Source: Cyanobacteria bacterium UBA8803 (GTDB lineage Bacteria; Cyanobacteriota; Cyanobacteriia; Cyanobacteriales; Coleofasciculaceae). From it: a stretch of DNA of 5,241 nt. The stretch is taken from the NCBI GenBank assembly GCA_003505715.1, contig DNXU01000412.1:2907-8147 (forward strand), written 5' to 3'. A program made the position numbers and the translations under genes. Below the pieces are notes generated by a model. The model made no database searches, was not told the DNA's origin, and saw only the letters and a list, made by a program, of their open reading frames with translations. Position 1 is the stretch's first letter, and each line of letters opens with the position of its first letter. This document shows positions 1 to 5,241 of this stretch, one piece after another.

Positions 1-1
1 T

Positions 2-20
2 CCCTCATCCCTCATCCCTA
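2..20. repeat. CCCTCAT heptamer tandem repeat (STRR type), cut by window edge
   Basis: Two perfect CCCTCAT units (2-8 and 9-15) are followed by a partial unit CCCTA (16-20). The array probably continues to the left of the window. Read on the minus strand the unit is ATGAGGG, closely related to the G-rich repeat at the right edge, which has its G-rich strand on +. Short heptamer arrays of this kind are known from intergenic DNA of filamentous cyanobacteria. No function can be assigned. Confidence 0.75.
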
Positions 21-103
21 ACTAAGGAACAGACTCCACCCCAGACAGTCTACTAATTTGGGACAATTGTATTAGTAAGACTGGAAAAAGGTCAGGGGAT
101 AAC

Positions 104-607
104 ATGACTAAACTATTTAAACACTGGATCGTTGTTCCCACCACCTTGGCAGCGATTTTAGCTAGCGTTGTACCAATTCGAGCCGAAACCCTAGAAATTA
201 GGCCAAAATTCGAGCCAGATCCGCTCGTCGTGAGAGGCACTTCCGGCGGCTCGAAAGATAGTCAAGGCTGTGGGAAGATTGGCACAGCACCCAATCTGGT
301 CATGAACTTGAGCAATAACTTCAATTATTTGCGCCTAGAAGTGCAAAGTGAAGGTCAGCCGACACTATTGATTCAGAGTCCGAGCGGCTCTCTATCCTGC
401 GTGCTATATGATAGTTCTTCCGGGAATACGATTCAATCATCCGGATTTTGGGAGCTTGGCACCTACCTGCTCTACATTGGCGATCGCACTGGGGAACAGC
501 ATCCTTATACGCTATCCATTACTCAAGTCCGCCCAAAGGTCAAGAGAGAGGCTAAAAGCATCGGTTCTTCTGTCAAACTACTACCTGGAAGTTCTCTCTC
601 AAGATAG
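104..607 (+). CDS. Small secreted protein, PPC-like beta-sandwich domain (hypothetical)
   Basis: This encodes a 167-residue exported protein of unknown function. Residues 1-27 form a signal peptide: basic start (K3, K6), hydrophobic core at about 9-24, and a plausible signal peptidase I site after A27 (I25-R-A27, then E-T). The mature part has the pattern of small cyanobacterial secreted proteins related to bacterial pre-peptidase C-terminal (PPC) domains. It has a Ser/Gly-rich opening with SGGS (47-50) and CG (56-57), then short beta-strand segments (YLRLEV 75-80, TLLIQ 87-91). It closes with GTYLLYIGDRTG (119-130) and HPYTLSI (133-139). C56 and C99 are the only cysteines in the mature chain and could form a disulfide. 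The basic tail 143-167 lies outside the domain. The start is supported by AGGGG at 94-98, five bases upstream. The product should act in the periplasm or outside the cell. No catalytic motif is visible, so a binding role is only an inference. The family assignment rests on remembered sequence pattern. Confidence 0.82.
   Translation: MTKLFKHWIVVPTTLAAILASVVPIRAETLEIRPKFEPDPLVVRGTSGGSKDSQGCGKIGTAPNLVMNLSNNFNYLRLEVQSEGQPTLLIQSPSGSLSCVLYDSSSGNTIQSSGFWELGTYLLYIGDRTGEQHPYTLSITQVRPKVKREAKSIGSSVKLLPGSSLSR
480..487. repeat. HIP1 palindrome GCGATCGC
   Basis: This is a perfect HIP1 octamer inside the secreted-protein gene, where it encodes part of the GDR motif. HIP1 is strongly over-represented in many cyanobacterial genomes and supports the taxonomic call. 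Confidence 0.9.
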
Positions 608-747
608 ATTACCGACTCTATCTATTGGCCCAAAATCACTAGGGAGGTGTTGTATAGCATTGCACCTGAAGTCGGCTTCTGAGCAAGGCAACGCCAATTA
701 GTCCTAAACGCTGCTGGGGGCGATCGCATATTTAGCGGAGCAGGACG
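608..747. other. Intergenic gap before the sensor kinase gene
   Basis: These 140 bases separate the secreted-protein gene from the kinase gene. They hold a HIP1 site (720-727), a small palindrome TTGG-C-CCAA (625-633), and a widely spaced six-base inverted repeat (CCGACT 612-617 with AGTCGG 670-675). AGGGAGG (641-647) resembles a Shine-Dalgarno sequence but is not followed by a convincing start. I see no rho-independent terminator and no well-spaced -35/-10 pair. The length leaves room for a kinase promoter, but none can be placed from the sequence. Confidence 0.5.
720..727. repeat. HIP1 palindrome GCGATCGC
   Basis: This is a perfect HIP1 octamer in the intergenic gap, 20 bases upstream of the kinase start codon and just before its ribosome binding site. 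Confidence 0.9.
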
Positions 748-3700
748 ATGAGCCATAGGAGGATAACATTGAGCGTGGGTACAAAAGCCACCAGAAGTAC
801 CGGGCTGCTTTCCTACTGTGTTGCCTTGCTCTCCGTTGCCCTGGCAGTGGGCATCAGTTTGCTACTTGAATCTTTGATTAGACCAACCCCGAATTCACTG
901 TTCTTTATAGCGGTGATGCTCGGTGCCTGGTATGGTGGGTTAGGTCCGGGCTTGGTCGCAACTATTTTTTCTACTCTGGCAATTAATTACTACTTTGTTC
1001 TACCGTATTATTCCCTCAAGATTGCTGAACCAGGAAGCCTACTCCGCCTGGGTGTGTTTGTAATAGCGGCAGTGCTGATTAGTGGGTTGAATGAGGCACG
1101 CTGGATTGCTATACATCGGGAGCAAAAGTTGCGGGCTGCCAGCGAAGCTGCTCAAGGTGAGGCACAGGCTGCCAAAGAACGTTTGGAAACGGTACTTTAT
1201 AGTATCAATGATGGGTTTTATGTCCTCGATCCCAACTGGCGGTTTACCTACGTCAACAATCGCTATTGTCAAATAGCTAGGATGCGACGAGAAGAGCTAC
1301 TTGGTCAAAACATTTGGGATGTATTTCCGGATACCGTTGGCACCGATTTTTACCTTAAACTTCAGCAGGTAATGACCGAGGGAACGCCTGTGCAGTTTGA
1401 GTATTTTTACTTCCCATGGCATCGCTGGTTTGAATATTGGGTTTATCCTTCCCCAGATGGCATAACGGTTTTTATCGCTGAAATTACCGATCACAAACAA
1501 ATCGAAGCCGCCTTACGCCAGAGTGAAACCATTCTCAATGCATTTATTGCCAGTTCACCGATTGGCATGGCATTTTTCGATCGCGATTTACGCTACGTCT
1601 ATGCCAATGATGCTTTAGCTGCTATCAATGGCATCCCACTCAGCCAGCATCTCGGACGAACTCTTGAGGAAGTATTACCCCAGTGGGCACCCACCATTAA
1701 ACCAATTTTGCAGCAGGTTATACAAACCAAAACACCCTTGCTGAATCAGGAAGTGGTGGGGACAACCAACCCTGCCGATCTCGTGCGACATTGCTTAGTG
1801 AATTACTTTCCAGTTTGTCTCCCGGATGGAGCAGTCATTGGTGTTGGGGTGACAGGCATGGATATTAGCGAACGCAGGCAAGCCGAAGCCGCCCTGCGTC
1901 GGAGCGAAGAACGTCTCCGCATCAGCCAGGAACTCTCCCTGGACGCCTTTACTATTCTCGATAGCGTGCGGGATGCAACTGGGGCGATCGTCGATTTTGT
2001 CTGGATCTATGTAAATCCCAAAGCTGCTGAGATTCTCCAGCATCCAGTGGAAAAGCTTGTGGGTCAACGGCTACTCGAAGTGCTGCCTGGTAATCAGCTT
2101 AACAGCGAGTTGTTTGCACGCTATGTGGGAGTTGTGGAAACCGGAGAACCCCAAGATAGTGAACTGTTTTACAACGTCGATGGCATTACCGGATGGTTTC
2201 GCAACATGGCCGTTAAGCTAGAGGATGGGGTGGCCATTTTCTTTAGTGACATCACCCAACGCAAATGCCGCGAACGGAACGCAGAATTTCTGGCCGACAT
2301 CAGCCAAGATTTGACTCGTGCAATTAGCATCAACGAAATTTTTGAGAACATTGGCGGGAAAATTTGTCGTTACTTCGACTTTTCGATACTCACGTTCTCT
2401 CTAATCAACGACACAGCCGAGCGAGCCAAGGTGATTTACAACAACCATAAGCCGGATGTGAAAGACGCGCTCGGCGAACATCGGCTGGCGGATTATTTAA
2501 GCAACAGCCAGATCGAACAGCTTAGAGCAGGCGAAATGGTCGCCATTGAGGATGTCAGCGCTTTGGAGATTGAAGGGGTTGATGCTGCATATCAACCGTT
2601 TCAGGTGCGCTCGACCCTGATCGCCCCCTATGTCAGCAACAGACAGTTAAAGTTCATCTTAGCCGGAAATCGCAACAGAAAATCGCGCTGGCGCACGGAC
2701 GAAATAGAGCTTGTGCAAGAACTCGCGGCACGAATTTGGATACGGATGGAACGTGCCCGTGCTGAAGAAAATTTGCGGCGCAGCGAAGAAGAATTTCGCA
2801 CCATATCAAACGCCGCACCTGCGTTAGTGTGGGTTAGCTCACCGAAGGGGGAGATTATTTTTTTCAACGATCGCTGGTACGAGTTCACCGGACAAACTGA
2901 AGCAGAAGCCGTTGGTCACGGTTGGGCTGAAACAATGCACCCAGACGATGCAGTAAGGATTTTACCGTATTGGGAACGTTGTCAGAAGACGGGTGAAACT
3001 TACGAGGGCGAAGTGCGCTATCGTCGCCACGACGGCGAATATCGCTGGCACGCTTTTCGTGCCTTGCCACGCTGGGGGGCAAATGGCCAAATTGAGGCTT
3101 GGTATGGTCTTAGTATTGACATCACCGAGCGCCGCCGGATCGAAGCAGCTCTGCAAGAAAGCGAGCGCCGCTTCCGTCGGCTAGTGGAATCTAATATGTT
3201 TGGCGTTGCCTTTGGTGACTTTATTGGCAACTTCCACTATGTTAATGATTATTTTCTCAAGATGGTGGACTACACCCGTGAGGAAATCGAGACTGGACAA
3301 CTGCGATGGAATGATATCACCCCGACCGAGTTCCTGCCTCTAGACGAAAAAGCAGCGCTAGAACTGAGAACCCAGGGGGTTGCTACTCCTTTTGAGAAAG
3401 AATATCTTCGCAAAGATGGGACTCGCGTTCCCATTCTCATCGGAGCAGCATTGCTCCAAGCACCCTACGACCAACAGCAAGAAATTATTGCTTTCTATCT
3501 AGATCTGACCGAGCGCAAGCAGGCGGAAGCTGAACGAGAACGACTGCTACAACAAGCACAAGCGGCACGGGAAGCAGCTGAAACCGCTAACCGTATTAAA
3601 GACGAGTTTTTAGCAGTCTTGTCCCATGAATTGCGATCGCCCCTTAACCCAATCCTCGGCTGGGCAAAACTTCTGCAAAGCCAGAGGTTTACCCCGGAGA

Positions 3701-4716
3701 AGACAGCGCAAGCCTTAGCAACCATTGAACGTAATGCTAAACTGCAAGCCCAATTAATGGAAGATCTCCTGGATATCTCCCGGATTCTGCGTGGCAAGAT
3801 GGTGCTGAATATTAGTCCAGTCAATCTCGTGACAACCATTGAAGCTACGCTCGAAACCGTGCGTTTAGCCGCAGAAACCAAATGCATTCAAATTCAAACC
3901 AACCTGAATGCCAATGTGGGAAAGGTGTCCGGTGATTCTACCCGCCTTCAACAAATTATCTGGAATCTGCTCGCGAATGCAGTCAAGTTTACGCCCCAGG
4001 GAGGCAAGGTAGAAGTAAGCCTAGCTCGTGTGGATAATTTTGCCCAGATTCAGGTACAAGATACGGGTAAAGGCATCAGTTCCGACTTTTTACCCTACGT
4101 ATTCGACTATTTTCGACAGGAAGATGGAGCGATTACCCGAAAATTTGGTGGGTTGGGACTTGGACTAGCGATCACCCGCCATCTGACCGAGCAACACGGC
4201 GGTACGATCCAGGTGGACAGTCCCGGGGAAGGGCTAGGCGCAACCTTCACGCTGCGCCTACCATTGCCAACCGTCATCTCCGAAACAGCCCAGGAGCATT
4301 TACCTTCGACGGAAACCCTTGAGCTAAGTCAGTTAAAAATTCTGATTGTAGATGATGAAGCAGACATGCGCGAACTGATGCTAACGGTTCTGGAAGCCTA
4401 TGGAGCAAAGGCGATCGTAGCTGCATCCGCGACTGAAGCGCTGAGAATTTTGGAGCAAACCCAGCCCGATCTTTTAATAAGTGACATTGGGATGCCGGAG
4501 ATGGATGGGTACATGTTGATGCGGCAGGTGAGAAGCTTACCTCCGTTCCGGGGAGGACAAATTCCTGCCATTGCCCTGACTGCCTACGCGGGAGAGTATA
4601 ACCAGAAACAAGCTTTAGCCGCTGGATTTCAACACCATGTTGCCAAACCTGTAGAACCAGAGACATTGGTGCGGGCGATCGCCTCCTTGGTGGTCAATTC
4701 CTCAGTGTCATCTTAA
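748..4716 (+). CDS. Membrane hybrid sensor histidine kinase: DUF4118, PAS x3, GAF, PAS x2, HisKA, HATPase_c, receiver
   Basis: This 1322-residue kinase should autophosphorylate on histidine and pass phosphate to its own receiver at the inner membrane. Residues 18-114 form a KdpD-like DUF4118 module of four membrane helices (about 18-40, 50-66, 67-87, 98-114), with the typical AWYGGLGPGL at 60-69. PAS domains follow at about 144-250, 257-376 and 384-506. A GAF domain lies at 511-670, and two PAS/PAC domains at 677-798 and 804-924, most ending in D-I-T/S-E-R-like motifs. A coiled linker (925-950) leads to HisKA with SHELRSP and phospho-acceptor H960. The ATPase has the N box NLLANAVKF (N1073, N1077), DTGKGI (1105-1110), F1119 and GGLGLGL (1134-1140). 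The receiver (about 1197-1313) keeps D1202, D1203, acceptor D1246, T1278 and K1300. All catalytic motifs are intact. The GAF lacks an evident bilin-binding Cys-His pair. No Hpt domain or output domain is present, so a separate phosphorelay partner is expected. GGAG at 737-740, seven bases upstream, supports the start. The signal sensed is unknown. Confidence 0.97.
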   Translation: MSHRRITLSVGTKATRSTGLLSYCVALLSVALAVGISLLLESLIRPTPNSLFFIAVMLGAWYGGLGPGLVATIFSTLAINYYFVLPYYSLKIAEPGSLLRLGVFVIAAVLISGLNEARWIAIHREQKLRAASEAAQGEAQAAKERLETVLYSINDGFYVLDPNWRFTYVNNRYCQIARMRREELLGQNIWDVFPDTVGTDFYLKLQQVMTEGTPVQFEYFYFPWHRWFEYWVYPSPDGITVFIAEITDHKQIEAALRQSETILNAFIASSPIGMAFFDRDLRYVYANDALAAINGIPLSQHLGRTLEEVLPQWAPTIKPILQQVIQTKTPLLNQEVVGTTNPADLVRHCLVNYFPVCLPDGAVIGVGVTGMDISERRQAEAALRRSEERLRISQELSLDAFTILDSVRDATGAIVDFVWIYVNPKAAEILQHPVEKLVGQRLLEVLPGNQLNSELFARYVGVVETGEPQDSELFYNVDGITGWFRNMAVKLEDGVAIFFSDITQRKCRERNAEFLADISQDLTRAISINEIFENIGGKICRYFDFSILTFSLINDTAERAKVIYNNHKPDVKDALGEHRLADYLSNSQIEQLRAGEMVAIEDVSALEIEGVDAAYQPFQVRSTLIAPYVSNRQLKFILAGNRNRKSRWRTDEIELVQELAARIWIRMERARAEENLRRSEEEFRTISNAAPALVWVSSPKGEIIFFNDRWYEFTGQTEAEAVGHGWAETMHPDDAVRILPYWERCQKTGETYEGEVRYRRHDGEYRWHAFRALPRWGANGQIEAWYGLSIDITERRRIEAALQESERRFRRLVESNMFGVAFGDFIGNFHYVNDYFLKMVDYTREEIETGQLRWNDITPTEFLPLDEKAALELRTQGVATPFEKEYLRKDGTRVPILIGAALLQAPYDQQQEIIAFYLDLTERKQAEAERERLLQQAQAAREAAETANRIKDEFLAVLSHELRSPLNPILGWAKLLQSQRFTPEKTAQALATIERNAKLQAQLMEDLLDISRILRGKMVLNISPVNLVTTIEATLETVRLAAETKCIQIQTNLNANVGKVSGDSTRLQQIIWNLLANAVKFTPQGGKVEVSLARVDNFAQIQVQDTGKGISSDFLPYVFDYFRQEDGAITRKFGGLGLGLAITRHLTEQHGGTIQVDSPGEGLGATFTLRLPLPTVISETAQEHLPSTETLELSQLKILIVDDEADMRELMLTVLEAYGAKAIVAASATEALRILEQTQPDLLISDIGMPEMDGYMLMRQVRSLPPFRGGQIPAIALTAYAGEYNQKQALAAGFQHHVAKPVEPETLVRAIASLVVNSSVSS
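3633..3640. repeat. HIP1 palindrome GCGATCGC
   Basis: This is a perfect HIP1 octamer within the kinase gene. It lies six bases downstream of the H960 codon, in the segment encoding the LRSP part of the H box. Confidence 0.9.
4675..4682. repeat. HIP1 palindrome GCGATCGC
   Basis: This is a perfect HIP1 octamer close to the 3' end of the kinase gene, in the last helix of the receiver domain. Confidence 0.9.
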
Positions 4717-4729
4717 CTAGTGCTGCGAA

Positions 4730-4745
4730 GGCTCCACGGCTCCAC
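4730..4745. repeat. Tandem duplication of GGCTCCAC between convergent genes
   Basis: Two perfect copies of the octamer GGCTCCAC (4730-4737 and 4738-4745) are followed by GGCTA. The last three bases of that (4748-4750) are the complement of the TAG stop of the minus-strand gene. The array fills half of the 31-base gap between the convergent stop codons. It does not fold into an evident hairpin, so no bidirectional terminator is visible here. Confidence 0.8.
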
Positions 4746-4747
4746 GG

Positions 4748-5128
4748 CTAATCTTCAAGTTGCTGGACTGAAACTTCTACGGCGTCAACATCAATCGTAC
4801 CGGGCGGTGCCAAGCGGTTGAAATGTCCTTGTTCTACTTTTAGGGGTTCCCCGCAGCTAGGGCAACGGCAATTGGTGCCATTAAAACCCGTGAATTCATA
4901 AGTACAGACTGGGCATTTATCTTCAACGAGATTGCGTCTCAACCACCAACGAAATCCCAGCCAACCGATCGCGGGTGCGATTAAGGCTAACCCAATCAGA
5001 ACTAAAAAACCGTTGACCAGCCAGCCTAAGCCAACAGATCCTAGCAACAAAAACGTTGTTAAGAGCGTGAGCCAACAGCCCATACCGGATAGGTTAAACT
5101 GCAAAGATTTAGGATCGTACTGGTTCAC
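4748..5128 (-). CDS. Small membrane protein with C-terminal zinc ribbon (hypothetical)
   Basis: The protein has 126 residues from a GTG start. Residues about 15-38 and 40-63 are two closely spaced membrane helices, followed by the basic stretch RWWLRR (60-65), which suggests that the C-terminal part faces the cytoplasm. Residues 72-92 form a zinc ribbon: CPVC (C72, C75) pairs with CPSC (C89, C92), and C87 is an extra cysteine. An acidic tail rich in D, E and V (112-126) ends the protein. It resembles conserved uncharacterised cyanobacterial membrane proteins; no function is known to me, and a redox or protein-interaction role would be a guess. It runs convergently to the kinase gene, with 31 bases between stops. 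The start is uncertain. The same frame stays open for 14 more codons upstream, to a TAG at 5171-5173, and reads like protein (SAREYWNST), but it contains no ATG, GTG or TTG. Either GTG at 5126-5128 is the true start, weakly served by GGA eight bases upstream, or the 5' end carries a frameshift. An alternative internal start is M16. Confidence 0.85.
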   Translation of the reverse strand: MNQYDPKSLQFNLSGMGCWLTLLTTFLLLGSVGLGWLVNGFLVLIGLALIAPAIGWLGFRWWLRRNLVEDKCPVCTYEFTGFNGTNCRCPSCGEPLKVEQGHFNRLAPPGTIDVDAVEVSVQQLED

Positions 5129-5169
5129 GGTACTATTCCAATATTCACGAGCGGATAGAACATCTCCAT
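5125..5169 (-). other. Possible 14-codon leader ORF, or frameshifted 5' end of the zinc-ribbon gene
   Basis: On the minus strand an ATG at 5167-5169 opens a reading frame of 14 codons (MEMFYPLVNIGIVP). Its TGA stop overlaps the GTG start of the zinc-ribbon gene as GTGA. A second ATG at 5161-5163 is preceded by AGG with six-base spacing, which makes it a better ribosome site than the GTG has. The arrangement fits translational coupling. It also fits a single indel between the second ATG and the codons for LSAREYWNST in the main frame. Nothing here shows that the peptide is made. Confidence 0.3.
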
Positions 5170-5190
5170 CCTAGTTCAGATTTGGGAGAG

Positions 5191-5241
5191 GGATGAGGGG
5201 GTGAGGGGGTGAGGGAGTGAGGGGGGGAGGGAGTGAGGGAG
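5191..5241 (+). repeat. G-rich octamer tandem repeat, G-quadruplex prone, cut by window edge
   Basis: After GGATGAG (5191-5197) there are five octamers: GGGGTGAG at 5198-5205 and 5206-5213, GGAGTGAG at 5214-5221, GGGGGGAG at 5222-5229, and GGAGTGAG at 5230-5237. A partial unit reaches the window edge. Runs of three or more G separated by short spacers give clear G-quadruplex potential on the + strand. The array lies upstream of the minus-strand zinc-ribbon gene, so its C-rich strand is that gene's coding-sense strand. The true extent of the array is unknown. Confidence 0.8.

Noticed and set aside
31..51. Inverted repeat AGACT (31-35) / AGTCT (47-51) upstream of the secreted-protein gene, considered as an operator
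   Set aside because: Five-base arms with an eleven-base spacer are expected by chance, and no family-specific operator pattern matches.
408..701. A 97-codon open frame on + overlapping the 3' half of the secreted-protein gene and most of the following gap
   Set aside because: It lies mostly in another frame of a well-supported gene, has no convincing ribosome site and shows no recognisable domain. The secreted protein already ends after a complete domain, so it needs no frameshifted extension.
3495..3887. A 130-codon minus-strand frame antisense to the kinase linker and HisKA region
   Set aside because: The composition, rich in Arg, Ser, Ala and Cys, is typical of the reverse complement of coding DNA, and the sense strand is clearly a conserved kinase domain.
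4274..4666. A 130-codon minus-strand frame antisense to the receiver domain
   Set aside because: It is a shadow of the receiver coding sequence, with no domain pattern and no ribosome site that stands out.
4932..5174. An 80-codon + strand frame opposite the zinc-ribbon gene
   Set aside because: The minus strand encodes membrane helices and continues directly into a zinc ribbon, which identifies it as the coding strand. The + frame has low-complexity polar composition.
1..5241. CRISPR array, tRNA, rRNA, transposase or phage genes
   Set aside because: The edge repeats have units of only 7-8 bases and no spacers. No tRNA-like cloverleaf, rRNA motif, transposase or integrase motif was seen on either strand.

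Overview
The window looks like cyanobacterial chromosome. Four perfect copies of the HIP1 palindrome GCGATCGC occur in 5.2 kb. Short G/C-rich tandem repeats of the cyanobacterial STRR kind sit at both edges. The large gene has the many-PAS hybrid kinase layout common in filamentous cyanobacteria. Genus cannot be decided from the sequence.

Layout: the left edge (1-20) holds a CCCTCAT heptamer repeat. It is followed by a short leader and a small secreted protein gene on the + strand (104-607) that resembles the cyanobacterial PPC-like beta-sandwich family. After a 140-base gap comes the dominant gene (748-4716, +). It encodes a 1322-residue membrane-bound hybrid sensor histidine kinase with a KdpD-like four-helix membrane domain (DUF4118), three PAS domains, GAF, two more PAS domains, HisKA, HATPase_c and a C-terminal receiver. 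A convergent gene (4748-5128, -) encodes a small two-helix membrane protein with a C-terminal zinc ribbon; its stop codon lies 31 bases from the kinase stop. The right edge (from 5191) is a G-rich octamer repeat that runs out of the window.

Functional picture: the kinase probably senses one or more cytoplasmic or membrane signals through its PAS/GAF array, autophosphorylates on H960 and passes phosphate to D1246 of its own receiver. An Hpt protein or response regulator encoded elsewhere would be the next step, since neither is present here. The secreted protein is co-oriented with the kinase, but 140 bases separate them, so an operon is possible and unproven. The zinc-ribbon gene is on the other strand and is probably independent.

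I found no clear new biological system. The points most worth checking are the disturbed 5' end of the zinc-ribbon gene, where conserved-looking coding sequence continues upstream of the only available start, and the G-quadruplex-prone repeats that flank the three genes in opposite orientation.
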